From NCBI RefSeq assembly GCF_021129155.1, contig NZ_JAJOMC010000002.1, positions 1 through 64,000 of the forward strand: a DNA stretch of 64,000 nt, given 5' to 3'. A program made the position numbers and the translations under genes. Shown one piece after another: positions 49,513 to 57,932 of the stretch. The DNA is from Arthrobacter sp. AK04. Lineage in GTDB: Bacteria; Actinomycetota; Actinomycetes; Actinomycetales; Micrococcaceae. The notes beneath the pieces were generated by a model. The model was given only the letters and a program-made list of their open reading frames with translations, ran no database searches and had not been told where the DNA came from. Positions within the stretch are counted from its first letter, which is position 1; each line of letters starts with the position of its first letter.

Positions 49513-50646
49513 TCAGAGGCCTGAATACGAGTGGAGCCCGTTGAAGAACTGGTTCACGATGGTGAAGTTGAAAACCACGCAGAGGTAGCCCACGATCGAA
49601 AGCCAGGCAGCCCGCGTGCCGGTCCAGCCACGCGTTGCGCGCGCGTGGAGGTATCCGGCGTAGACAACCCAGATCACGAAGGTCCACACCTCTTTGGTGT
49701 CCCAGCCCCAGAACCGCCCCCAGGCCTTTTCTGCCCAGATGGCGCCGAACATGAGGGTGAACGTCCAGCCGATGAAGGCGATGGCGTTGATGCGGTAGGA
49801 CAGGTTCTCCAGGCTCAGCGCGGACGGCACCAAGCGCATGAAGCCGAGCTTGTCCGCACCGCCGGCGGCCGCCGTCTTCTGGCGGTGGGACTGGACCAGC
49901 TGCAGGGCGGACATCGCGAAGGTCAGGGTGAAGAGGGCGGAGGACAGCACGGCGATGGACACATGGATGATCAGCCAGTAGCTCTGGAGGGCGGGAACCA
50001 GGTGCCCCACGGGGGTCCAGTAGGCTACGGAGGCGGCCACCAGCATGATGATGGCCAGGCCCACCACGAACGTACCCAGGAAGCGGAGGTCGCGGCGGAC
50101 CAGCACCAGCAGGAACACCGCCACCGCCACGAACGCGCCGGTGGTGAGGAACTCGTACATGTTGCCCCAGGGCACCCGGCCGGCACCCAGTGCACGGGTC
50201 ACCACGCCGGCGGCGTGGATCAGGGCGCCGAGGATGGTCAGGGCCACTGCCACCCGCGCGGGCGCGCGGCGTTCCGCGGCATAGCGCATGCCGGCGTCGG
50301 CGGTGATGGCTCCCCCGGCACCCGCGCTTGGGGCCTTGGTGGTGGACGACGACGGCCGCTCGGCCCTGCCGGCCGGCCCGCCCAGGTGCGTCCCGGCGTC
50401 GGCACGGGAGCCTTCAGCTGACGCAGCGCGCTCCCCCACCCCGGCTGCCACCGGAATCCTGGCCCCGCCCTGGGCCTGGCCTGCTTCGGAAGCCTGTGCC
50501 GCTTTGAGGTCGATCGCGCGGAGCGCCCTGCTGCTCTTGGCCAGGTCCCAGGCGAAAGCGATGAAGGCGACGGTGTACGTGCCGGCCGCCAGCAGCATAA
50601 AGAGCTCGCTGTACTGGCCCATGGTTTCGTTGATTCCGTACGGCAT
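49513..50646 (-). CDS. ccsB: Cytochrome c biogenesis protein CcsB/ResC (CcsA family)
   Basis: 377 aa with about eight membrane helices. The haem-handling motif WGRFWGWDTKEVWTFVIW and conserved His residues (YLHAR, VGHLVP) are present. An ~80-residue polar Ala/Gly insert lies between helices 1 and 2. ATG 50646 overlaps the resB stop (TAATG). It works with ResB to carry haem outward and join it to apocytochrome c. Confidence 0.94.
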   Translation of the reverse strand: MPYGINETMGQYSELFMLLAAGTYTVAFIAFAWDLAKSSRALRAIDLKAAQASEAGQAQGGARIPVAAGVGERAASAEGSRADAGTHLGGPAGRAERPSSSTTKAPSAGAGGAITADAGMRYAAERRAPARVAVALTILGALIHAAGVVTRALGAGRVPWGNMYEFLTTGAFVAVAVFLLVLVRRDLRFLGTFVVGLAIIMLVAASVAYWTPVGHLVPALQSYWLIIHVSIAVLSSALFTLTFAMSALQLVQSHRQKTAAAGGADKLGFMRLVPSALSLENLSYRINAIAFIGWTFTLMFGAIWAEKAWGRFWGWDTKEVWTFVIWVVYAGYLHARATRGWTGTRAAWLSIVGYLCVVFNFTIVNQFFNGLHSYSGL

Positions 50647-52412
50647 TACTGGTCCTTTTCGGGCCCGGTGGGGCCGGCTGGGGTGGTGACTGGGCCTGTG
50701 GTTGGGGCAGTTCCGGTGCTATTGTCCCCCGGGCTGCCGGGAGTTTCCTGTGAGGTCCGGGGCGGTCCCTGGCCGGGATCCAGCTGCCACTCCTCAGTCA
50801 GCAGCTTGCGGAGGGCTGCCGCTTCGCCGGCAAGCCGGTGGTCCTCGCCGCGGGCAAGGAGCCCGTACTCAACCATGGTGCGGCCGTCCTCGTGGGTGCC
50901 GGTACGGACCCACACGCGGCGGCGGTTGACGTAAAGCGACAGGATGAGGCCGGCCACTGCCAGCAGCGCGAAAATCAGGGCGTAGAGCTGGCCGGGATTG
51001 TGGTGGATGTCCACGCCGATGTACCGCTTGACGCCGTCGAAGCTGATGGTGCCCTTCCCGTCAGGGAGGGTATAGCTGGTCCCGGGAGAAAGGGTGATGC
51101 CGCCGGCGTCCAGGTTGCGGGCGTTCAGCGGGGTCAGGTCCTTGACGTCCAGCTCGAAGACGTTCTGCGGCGCTCCGTCGTCCAGGCCCAGGTCCCCGTA
51201 GTACGAGTTAAGCGTCAGCTGCGGATTGAAGAGTTCCGGATCCCCGCTGAAGGAGACACCTTCGTCACTGACGAACGCTGTGGGCAGGAAGAACCCGGCG
51301 AAGCCCAGCTGGTCGGGCGCGGCATCCGGAACCTTGATCACCACGGAGGAGTAGTAGTTGTCACCCTGCAGCTTCGCCACCACGGGACCCTGCATGGCCA
51401 CGTTGCCTGCGCCGTCCCGGATGGTCACCACCGGGGCGTAGCCGTTGCCGGTGAGGTAGATGCTGGTGCCGCCCAGGGTGACGGGGTCGTTGACCTTGAG
51501 GGTTTCCTGCTGCGCCGGGGCGTCCGGGTTTTCCTTGGTGGTCACTGCGGCCGAGAAGTCGATGGGCTGGCCAAACTTGCCCTCGGACTCGCGGTCGAAC
51601 GTGATGTCGAACTTGTCCAGCTGGATGGAGTAGGGCTGCAGCTGGCTGGACTGGAAATTGGTGCCGGGCGTGAACTGGTCATAGCCCACCAGGGTGTTCA
51701 CGAAGGTGTCGCCCTCCACCAGGATCCGCTGGCCGCTGTAGCCGAACAGGCCGCCGATGGCCACGGACACCAGTACGCCAATGAGGGACGTGTGGAAGAC
51801 GAGGTTGCCCACTTCCTTCAGGAAGCCGCGCTCGGCACCCAAAGACGGCCGCGCGCCGTCGTCGTCCCTGACCTCGACGCGGTAGCCGCGCTTCCTCAGC
51901 AGCCCTGCGGCGCTGTGGATGGCGTCCGGCGCCGGGAGCCCGGCGCCGGCGGGAATGACCAGGGTGCCGTACTCAGGAAGGCGGGAAAGCCGCTTGGGGG
52001 TGCGGGGCGGCTGGGACCGCATCGCCTTGTAGTGGGCGATGGCGCGGGGTACCACGCAGCCGATCAGGGAAATGAACAGCAGCAGGTAGATAGCGGAGAA
52101 CCAGGCCGAGGAGTAGACGTCGTACAGCTGCAGGGTGTCCAGCAGCTTGCCGTAGTCCGGGTTGTCCTTGATGTACTGCGTGACCACCGACGGGTTTGCC
52201 GGGCGCTGCGGAAACAGCGAGCCGGGAACGGCGGCTACAGCCAGGAGCAGCAGCAGGAAGAGCGCCGTGCGCATGCTGGTCAGCTGGGTCCAGGCCCAGC
52301 GCAGCATCTCCTTGGGTCCCAGGGCGGGCAGCGCGGCGTCGGCCTTGGCCTCTGACACCTTGCCGGCCGCCGGAGTGGAGGACTTTTTCTCTACGTTCAC
52401 GCGCTCGCTCAT
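50646..52412 (-). CDS. resB: Cytochrome c biogenesis protein ResB
   Basis: 588 aa. Membrane helices near residues 40-62, 110-130 and 195-215 and at ~505-525 surround a large extracytoplasmic domain, as in ResB/Ccs1. The C-terminal ~60 residues are Pro/Gly/Thr-rich. ATG 52412 overlaps the ccdA stop (TGATG); the longer in-frame reading upstream is ccdA in another frame and is rejected. Confidence 0.94.
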   Translation of the reverse strand: MSERVNVEKKSSTPAAGKVSEAKADAALPALGPKEMLRWAWTQLTSMRTALFLLLLLAVAAVPGSLFPQRPANPSVVTQYIKDNPDYGKLLDTLQLYDVYSSAWFSAIYLLLFISLIGCVVPRAIAHYKAMRSQPPRTPKRLSRLPEYGTLVIPAGAGLPAPDAIHSAAGLLRKRGYRVEVRDDDGARPSLGAERGFLKEVGNLVFHTSLIGVLVSVAIGGLFGYSGQRILVEGDTFVNTLVGYDQFTPGTNFQSSQLQPYSIQLDKFDITFDRESEGKFGQPIDFSAAVTTKENPDAPAQQETLKVNDPVTLGGTSIYLTGNGYAPVVTIRDGAGNVAMQGPVVAKLQGDNYYSSVVIKVPDAAPDQLGFAGFFLPTAFVSDEGVSFSGDPELFNPQLTLNSYYGDLGLDDGAPQNVFELDVKDLTPLNARNLDAGGITLSPGTSYTLPDGKGTISFDGVKRYIGVDIHHNPGQLYALIFALLAVAGLILSLYVNRRRVWVRTGTHEDGRTMVEYGLLARGEDHRLAGEAAALRKLLTEEWQLDPGQGPPRTSQETPGSPGDNSTGTAPTTGPVTTPAGPTGPEKDQ

Positions 52413-53167
52413 CAGATTGGCAACTTCACATCGGTTTGGAACCAGTACTGCAGCTCGGTCACCCAGGTGCCCCAGACGCCGCTGGCCATCAGCAGGCCCA
52501 GCACCACCAGGATGCCCCCGCCGGTGCGCTGGATGGCCAGGCGGTGCTTGCGGAAGAACGCCATCACGCCCATCCCCCGGCGGACCGCCAATGCGATCAG
52601 CAGGAACGGTATGCCCAGGCCCAGGCTGTAGACGAAGGCCAGGAAGGCGCCCTTGGCAGCGGAGGATCCCCCGGAAAGGCTCAGCAGCTGCACGGCCGAG
52701 TAGGTGGGCCCAATGCAGGGGGCCCAGCCCAGCCCGAAAGTCAGGCCCAGCAGCGGCGCTCCCCAGAGCCCGGCCGGCGGCCTGGCCGAGATTTTGGCGT
52801 CGCGCTGCAGCCAGCTGAAGCCGCCCATGAAGACCACGCCCATCACGATCACCAGGATGCCCAGGAGCTGGGTGATCCAGGCGTTCTGGGAACCCGTAAT
52901 GAGGGTCCCCAACTGGCCGAAAGCGCCGCCCAGGAGGACGAAAATGACGGAAAAACCAAGGACGAAGAGCCCGATCCCCACCAGCATCCGGCCGCGCTTC
53001 TGCTTCTGCAGGTCCACACCGCTGAGTCCCGTGACGTAGCCCAGGTATCCGGGGACCAGGGGCAGCACGCACGGAGAAAGGAAGGAAACCAGTCCGGCCA
53101 GCAGGGCCACCGGGATGGCAAGCAGGAGCGAGCCGTTCAGGATGGCTTCGGCAAAGGGGCTGTTCAC
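52412..53167 (-). CDS. ccdA: Thiol-disulfide transporter CcdA
   Basis: 251 aa with six helices. The two redox Cys lie in SPCVLPLVPGYLG (helix 1) and APCIGPTYSA (helix 4). It moves reducing power across the membrane to ResA for apocytochrome c reduction. Between resA (14 bp upstream) and resB (overlapping). Confidence 0.96.
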   Translation of the reverse strand: MNSPFAEAILNGSLLLAIPVALLAGLVSFLSPCVLPLVPGYLGYVTGLSGVDLQKQKRGRMLVGIGLFVLGFSVIFVLLGGAFGQLGTLITGSQNAWITQLLGILVIVMGVVFMGGFSWLQRDAKISARPPAGLWGAPLLGLTFGLGWAPCIGPTYSAVQLLSLSGGSSAAKGAFLAFVYSLGLGIPFLLIALAVRRGMGVMAFFRKHRLAIQRTGGGILVVLGLLMASGVWGTWVTELQYWFQTDVKLPI

Positions 53168-53181
53168 GGTCCGGACCGCCG

Positions 53182-53796
53182 CTACTCTGCCACGGCGGCA
53201 GCGATGAGGGCCTTCAGGGTGCCTTTTTGGACTTCGCCCAGGACACGGGACGCCACCCGGCCCTGCTTGTCCAGCACCAGGGTTGTGGGGACCGCGCCCG
53301 GCGGGACCAGGCCGGAAACCGCCAGGAGGACGCCGCCGTCCTTGTCGTCAAAACTGGGGTAGGTCAGGTTGAAGGTCTTTTCGAAGGCCTCGGCGGTGGC
53401 TTTCTCGTCCCGCAGGTTGACGCCGTAGAACTGCACGCCCTGGTCCTTGAACTCCTGGTGCAGCTCTTCGAGGATGGGGGCTTCCACCCGGCACGGGGCG
53501 CAGGCGGCGAACCAGAAGTTCAGCACCGTCACCTTGCCCTGGAAGTCGGCCGGGGCCACTGCCGTGCCGTTGAAGAGCGCGCCGTTGACCTGGACGGCGG
53601 ACTTGCGGTCCCCCGCGGCGAACTCAGTGACGGATCCGTCGCCGGCAACATAGTTCTTGTTGTCTCCGGCCTTAGCCTGCTGCGCCAGGGCATCCTCCTG
53701 GGCGCAGCCGGACAGTCCCAGGGTCACAGCGGCCAGGGCCAGGCCGCCGGCAGCCAGCAGGCTGCGGCGGGAGGTCACGAAATTACTGTCGGTCAC
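53182..53796 (-). CDS. resA: Thioredoxin-like cytochrome c maturation protein (ResA/TlpA)
   Basis: 204 aa. A twin-arginine-like SRRSLLAAGGLALAAV and lipobox LSGC give a membrane-anchored exported protein. The thioredoxin fold has WFAACAPCRVEAP (CAPC active site) and a cis-Pro region LVPPGAVPTT. GTG 53796 begins 2 bp after the histidine phosphatase stop. It keeps the CxxCH cysteines of apocytochrome c reduced. Confidence 0.94.
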   Translation of the reverse strand: MTDSNFVTSRRSLLAAGGLALAAVTLGLSGCAQEDALAQQAKAGDNKNYVAGDGSVTEFAAGDRKSAVQVNGALFNGTAVAPADFQGKVTVLNFWFAACAPCRVEAPILEELHQEFKDQGVQFYGVNLRDEKATAEAFEKTFNLTYPSFDDKDGGVLLAVSGLVPPGAVPTTLVLDKQGRVASRVLGEVQKGTLKALIAAAVAE

Positions 53797-53798
53797 AA

Positions 53799-54479
53799 CT
53801 AGGCTCCAGGGGTGCTGGACGCACCCGGAAGAAGGGAAGCGGCCGGTTCGCTGTACTGAACGCGCAGGAGCGTGCCGGCGTCGTCGAACACCAGGGACGT
53901 GATGGAAGTCAGGGTGCATTCGCGTTTCCGCGGGTCATGCCACAGCGGCTTTCCCTCGGCGCTGAGGCGCGTGGCCCAGATGGGGAGCTGGTGGCTGACC
54001 ATGATGGCCTCAGGCCCGTCCGTTCCAAAGTCCCCGGCTGCCAGCTCGATGGCGCGCAGCCGCGCGTCCTGGACAGCTTCCATGACCCGGGACGCCTGGT
54101 TCTTGTACGGTTCGCCCCAGGAGGGCCGCAGGGGGTTGACCAGCCGCGGCCAGTGCTTCGGGCGGCGCAGCTCGGCCTTGGTGACCTTCATGCCCTCAAA
54201 GTAGTTCTCTGCCTCGATGATCCGCTCGTCCGTGTGGATCTGCAGCTTCAGGGCGTCCGACGTCGGCCGGGCAGTTTCCTGCGCACGGTCCAGCGGCGAG
54301 GCGGCCAGGTAGGTGATCCGGGCACCGCCGGCGGCGCGTCGGCTGAAGTGCTCGGCGAGCATTCGCGCCATCTCCTGCCCCAGTTCGGAGAGGTGGAATT
54401 CGGGCAGCCGTCCGTAGAGAACGCCGTCGGGATTGTGGACCTCGCCGTGGCGGAGCAAATGGACAGTGGCTTGGGGCAT
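53799..54479 (-). CDS. Histidine phosphatase (phosphoglycerate mutase-like)
   Basis: 226 aa. LLRHGEVHNPDGVLYGR holds the RHG catalytic motif; ASPLDRAQETARP and IMVSHQLPIW supply the second Arg and His. ATG 54479 (MPQATVHLL) is the family-like start. It sits at the head of the resA-ccdA-resB-ccsB run, an arrangement often seen in actinobacteria, with only 2 bp to resA. Substrate unknown; a phosphosugar or nucleotide is usual for the family. Confidence 0.9.
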   Translation of the reverse strand: MPQATVHLLRHGEVHNPDGVLYGRLPEFHLSELGQEMARMLAEHFSRRAAGGARITYLAASPLDRAQETARPTSDALKLQIHTDERIIEAENYFEGMKVTKAELRRPKHWPRLVNPLRPSWGEPYKNQASRVMEAVQDARLRAIELAAGDFGTDGPEAIMVSHQLPIWATRLSAEGKPLWHDPRKRECTLTSITSLVFDDAGTLLRVQYSEPAASLLPGASSTPGA

Positions 54480-54584
54480 GTTTACCAGTTTCTCAAAGAT
54501 GGCGTGCGATCCGAAATCTCCCGGCGAAGCTTCTACAAAGGGTAGAACTGAAGTTTTTGAAGAAATGTTCCGAAGCCGGGAACA

Positions 54585-54604
54585 AAACATGCAAATGCAT
54601 GTTT
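54585..54604 (+). promoter_or_regulatory. Perfect 20-bp palindrome before yceI
   Basis: AAACATGCA and TGCATGTTT separated by AA. The length and ATGCAAATGCAT-like core suit a MarR-type dimer. It lies 87 bp before the yceI start, just before TATACT (54605-54610), a good -10 box. A second dyad, GTTCC-N7-GGAAC, lies upstream at 54567-54583. Confidence 0.65.
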
Positions 54605-54690
54605 ATACTGGATGCAGCAGTTAGTTGAGGCTTCAACAGATGAAGTTTCAACAGGAACCCCGACACCACGCATATACAAGGAGCATCACC

Positions 54691-55239
54691 ATGGCACTTC
54701 CCGCAGACGTCACCACCGGCACTTGGACCCTGGACAACTCACACAGCGAGATCGGCTTCACGGTCCGCCACGCGGGCATCAGCAAGGTCCGCGGCCAGTT
54801 CACCGAAGCCGCCGCCACCCTGGACCTCCCCGAGGACGTCACCGGCGCCAGGATCAACGCCACCATCAACACCGCCAGCTTCGATTCCGGCGACGTCAAC
54901 CGCGATGGACACGTCAAGGGCGAGGACTTCTTCGACGTGGAGAAGTTCCCCGAAATCTCATTCGTCTCCAACGGCCTCGTGGCCAAGGGAAACAGCTACG
55001 AACTGACCGGCGACCTGACCATCAAGGGTGTCACCCGCCCCGTCACCCTGGAGACCGAGTTCAACGGCGTGGCTGTTGACCCCTTCGGCAACACCCGGGC
55101 AGGCGTTTCCGCCGAGACCACCATCAGCCGCAAGGACTTCGGCCTGACCTGGAACGCCATCCTGGAAACCGGCGGCGTCCTGGTCAGCGACAAGGTTGCC
55201 ATCAACCTCGAGCTCGCCTTCATCGCTCCCGCGGCATAA
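54691..55239 (+). CDS. yceI: YceI-family lipocalin-like protein
   Basis: 182 aa. WTLDNSHSEIGFTVRHAGIS, VRGQFTEAAATLDLPED and FPEISFVS are YceI blocks, forming a beta barrel that binds long isoprenoids. The usual N-terminal signal peptide of Gram-negative members is missing, so it is cytoplasmic. ATG 54691 has AAGGAG upstream. Controlled probably through the palindrome at 54585-54604; family members often respond to stress or organic compounds. Confidence 0.94.
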   Translation: MALPADVTTGTWTLDNSHSEIGFTVRHAGISKVRGQFTEAAATLDLPEDVTGARINATINTASFDSGDVNRDGHVKGEDFFDVEKFPEISFVSNGLVAKGNSYELTGDLTIKGVTRPVTLETEFNGVAVDPFGNTRAGVSAETTISRKDFGLTWNAILETGGVLVSDKVAINLELAFIAPAA

Positions 55240-55336
55240 TTCCTTCCCGCTCCGGCACCCCGGCCCTGGACTCCCGCAGTCCGGCGCCGGGGTGCCGTCC
55301 TTTAAGCGCGCCGCTCCTCCCGGGTTCCCGCGGGAC

Positions 55337-55342
55337 TACAGT
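55337..55342 (+). promoter_or_regulatory. -10 box of leaderless small membrane protein gene
   Basis: TACAGT, 7-nt spacer, ATG at 55350. This excludes the in-frame GTG at 55341, which overlaps the box. Confidence 0.5.
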
Positions 55343-55349
55343 GAACGCC

Positions 55350-55817
55350 ATGAGCCACTCTCCCAGCGGACCGCTGAACGGTTTCGCCGAACTGTTTTCC
55401 GTTACCGGCCGGCCCACCGAGATTAAGGTCTCGTTCTGGATTTGGTTTGCAGGCGGAGTCCTTGCCCTGATGGGCGGGCTCCTGGGGATGCTGGCGTCCC
55501 TGGTGCTCTTTGCCGCCGCGCCCGCGGCCGCTGCAGCCGTCGTCGCACTGATGCTGCTGGGCGCTGCCGTGGGAGCCGCGCAGATGGTTTTAGCCGTCAA
55601 GATGAAGGCCGGCCGGCAGTGGGCGCGGGTCGCCCTGACGGTGATTGCCGGGATCACCCTGGTCCTGGCCGCAGTTAATACGGCGGCAGGCATGGGGCAG
55701 GGTGCCGGAAACTGGACAGCCTTCCTTATCAGCCTGGCAGCAACGGTCCTTCTGTGGCTGCCGAATTCCCAAGCATGGTTCGCAGCGGTTTCGGGCCGGA
55801 ATACCTCTTCCGAATGA
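55350..55817 (+). CDS. Four-helix membrane protein of unknown function
   Basis: 155 aa. Four hydrophobic helices span ~30-145, with GRQWARVALTVIAGITLVLAA between. The GRxWARV...LT block recurs in the next gene as GKNWARVLGTVFAALS, so the two are probably diverged paralogues. Function unknown. Confidence 0.82.
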   Translation: MSHSPSGPLNGFAELFSVTGRPTEIKVSFWIWFAGGVLALMGGLLGMLASLVLFAAAPAAAAAVVALMLLGAAVGAAQMVLAVKMKAGRQWARVALTVIAGITLVLAAVNTAAGMGQGAGNWTAFLISLAATVLLWLPNSQAWFAAVSGRNTSSE

Positions 55818-55926
55818 CCCACAAGGAGCCTGCCCGGGGGTACGGTGGACTTAAGTGATGCTGGGGGTAGGGGACAGGACCGAGCCCGGCGACCTACCTG
55901 GAACCCGACACGCAAAAGGACCGCCC

Positions 55927-56700
55927 ATGAGCACTCCCCCCGTCCCGCCTCCCGTTCCGAACGATCCCGAGTCCGGCGGCGAGACGCCGCGCTACGGCCA
56001 GAACGCACCGCAGTATGGCCAAAACCAGCCCCAGTACGGGCAGCAGTCCGGAACCCCGCAGTATGGACAGAATGCCCCGCAGTACGGGCAGAACCCGCCG
56101 CCGCAGTACGGCCAGTCCGGCGCTCCCCAGTACGGCCAGAACCCGCCGGCCGCCCCCGGCTACGGCCAGCAGCCGTATGGCCAGTCCCCCTACGCGCAAT
56201 ATCCGTCCGAGCAGCCGCAGCCGTCCGGCAGCACAGGCGTTCCCCAGATGGTCAACATCTCCTTCTGGCTGCTGATCGCCTCCGCCGCGATCTTTGTCAT
56301 TTCGATGCTGACCGGCCTGACCACGCTGGACGATCCCATGTTCCGCGACGCTTTTGAGACCCAGATCGAGGGCAGCGGGGCGGGAGTGACGTACGAGGAC
56401 ATGAAGGGCGTCATCGCCGGAACCCTGGTGGTGTTCGCCATCATTGGCCTGGCCCTCTACCTGCTGGTGGCGTTCTTCGTCCGCAAGGGCAAGAACTGGG
56501 CACGGGTCCTGGGCACGGTCTTCGCGGCACTGTCCATCTTCGGCCTCTTCGGCCCGCCCAGCTTCGCAACCATCGGCACCCTGCTCGGGATTGCGGCCAT
56601 CGTGTTGCTCTACCTGCCGGCCTCGGCTCCGTATTTCCGGCGCCAGCAGCCGTTCGCCAACCCTTACGGCGGCAACATGGGGAACCCGTACGGCCGGTAA
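55927..56700 (+). CDS. Membrane protein with PQYGQN-repeat N-terminus
   Basis: 257 aa. Residues ~20-100 are Gln/Tyr/Gly/Pro-rich with repeats of P-Q-Y-G-Q-N, a disordered prion-like composition. Four helices follow (~108-230), with GKNWARVLGTVFAALS, and the end is FANPYGGNMGNPYGR. ATG 55927 is used (AAAAGGACC upstream) rather than 55855, which runs through the promoter region TACGGT. Similar tails occur in actinobacterial membrane proteins, where they may promote self-association. Function unknown. Confidence 0.82.
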   Translation: MSTPPVPPPVPNDPESGGETPRYGQNAPQYGQNQPQYGQQSGTPQYGQNAPQYGQNPPPQYGQSGAPQYGQNPPAAPGYGQQPYGQSPYAQYPSEQPQPSGSTGVPQMVNISFWLLIASAAIFVISMLTGLTTLDDPMFRDAFETQIEGSGAGVTYEDMKGVIAGTLVVFAIIGLALYLLVAFFVRKGKNWARVLGTVFAALSIFGLFGPPSFATIGTLLGIAAIVLLYLPASAPYFRRQQPFANPYGGNMGNPYGR

Positions 56701-56754
56701 CTCCAGCACTCCCACCCTTCGGGCGTGGGCACCGGGACCAGCCGCTGACGGAAT

Positions 56755-57459
56755 CTAGGCGGTCTGCCCCGGGGCCTGCGCCCGTTGTGCGTGGTAGGCC
56801 AGGATCTGCAGTTCCGTTGCCATGTCCACCTTGCGGAGGTTCACGCCCTCCGGGACCTGGAGCATGATGGGGGCGAAACTCAGGACGCTACGGACCCCGG
56901 CCGCCACCACACGGTCGCACACATCCTGGGCCACCGAGGCGGGAAGGGCCAGGACCACCATATTGGCCCCGGTCCGGTGCAGCACCGTTTCCAGATCCGC
57001 CACGTCGCTGACGCGCAGCCAGCCCACCTCGTTGCCCACCACCATCTGGTCCGCATCAAAGATGGCCACGACGTCGAAGCCCCGGGATTCGAAACCTCCA
57101 TACCGTGCGAGGGCCTTGCCAAGGTTGCCGGCGCCGACGATGGCCACTTTCCAGTCGTGGGTGAGTCCCAGTGCAGCGGCGATGTGCCGGCTCAGGTACT
57201 GCACCTCGTAACCGACTCCGCGGGTGCCGTAGGAGCCCACATGGGAGAGGTCCTTGCGGAGCGTTGCGGAGCTGACGCCGGAGGCCTCGGCAAGGGATTC
57301 TGAGGAGACCCGCTCCACCCCCTCTGCCAGGAGTGTATTAAGGGCACGCAGGTAGAGGGTCAGCCGGGCCACTGCAGCGGGCGGAATCTGTTTGGCTGCC
57401 GTGCCCGCAGGTCCCGGCAGGTCCGGGACAGCCTGGGGGGTTGAATCCAGCGAAGCCAC
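56755..57459 (-). CDS. rex: Redox-sensing transcriptional repressor Rex
   Basis: 234 aa. A winged-helix domain (LTLYLRALNTLLAEGVERVS, VSSATLRKDLSHVGSYGTRG) precedes a Rossmann domain with VAIVGAGNLGKALARYGGF that senses NADH/NAD+. It controls respiratory genes such as cytochrome bd and NADH dehydrogenase. GTG 57459 has GGAGGGG upstream; a TAGAGT -10 box at 57496-57491 rules out TTG 57504 and GTG 57492. Confidence 0.95.
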   Translation of the reverse strand: MASLDSTPQAVPDLPGPAGTAAKQIPPAAVARLTLYLRALNTLLAEGVERVSSESLAEASGVSSATLRKDLSHVGSYGTRGVGYEVQYLSRHIAAALGLTHDWKVAIVGAGNLGKALARYGGFESRGFDVVAIFDADQMVVGNEVGWLRVSDVADLETVLHRTGANMVVLALPASVAQDVCDRVVAAGVRSVLSFAPIMLQVPEGVNLRKVDMATELQILAYHAQRAQAPGQTA

Positions 57460-57578
57460 CAGCCCCTCCCTCGCATCGCGTTGTGACTCCACTCTAGGGC
57501 CCAACCGGCAATGCCATCAAAGCAGGAGCCGCCGATGCGGGGAAGAGTGCAGACCGCGCCATCACGGGTGCTGCTCCC

Positions 57579-57833
57579 CTACTGTGCCATGGCCCGCTGG
57601 AGCACGCGTTCCAGCCGGACTTCATCAATTTTCCAGAAATCGCGCTGCACCCCGTCCACCAGCACCACCGGGATTTCTTCCGCGTAGCGTTCACGGAGTT
57701 CCGGCTGGTTGTCCACCAACTCCTCGCTCCACTCAAGTCCCAGCGAGGACGTAACCCGGCTGACGGCGTCGCGCGCGTCTTCGCAAAGGTGGCAGTCTGC
57801 CTTGGTGATCAGGACAACGCGGGGTGTGGCCAT
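57579..57833 (-). CDS. Glutaredoxin-like protein (CxxC)
   Basis: 84 aa thioredoxin-fold protein with ADCHLCEDA (CHLC) at ~13-20 and EEIPVVLVDG, the cis-Pro loop. It fits the glutaredoxin-like/DUF836 group found beside rex in actinobacteria. ATG 57833 lies 6 nt behind TACGGT. Thiol partner unknown; mycothiol or mycoredoxin-type chemistry would be expected in this phylum. Confidence 0.9.
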   Translation of the reverse strand: MATPRVVLITKADCHLCEDARDAVSRVTSSLGLEWSEELVDNQPELRERYAEEIPVVLVDGVQRDFWKIDEVRLERVLQRAMAQ

Positions 57834-57839
57834 GCCTTA

Positions 57840-57845
57840 ACCGTA
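57840..57845 (-). promoter_or_regulatory. -10 box of leaderless glutaredoxin-like gene
   Basis: TACGGT, 6-nt spacer, ATG at 57833. Confidence 0.6.
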
Positions 57846-57919
57846 GCCCCGTTCCCACGGGTCCGGCGACGCCGGGCCCGTGGGAACAAGGCTAAACGGG
57901 GATTGAACAGCGGATTGAC

Positions 57920-57925
57920 TAGACT
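57920..57925 (+). promoter_or_regulatory. -10 box of leaderless HAD phosphatase gene
   Basis: TAGACT, 7-nt spacer, ATG at 57933. Confidence 0.6.
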
Positions 57926-57932
57926 CGACTGC

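Noticed and set aside
50646..53072. 808-residue reading of resB
   Set aside because: The first 220 codons lie over ccdA in a different frame; ATG 52412 overlapping the ccdA stop is the natural start.
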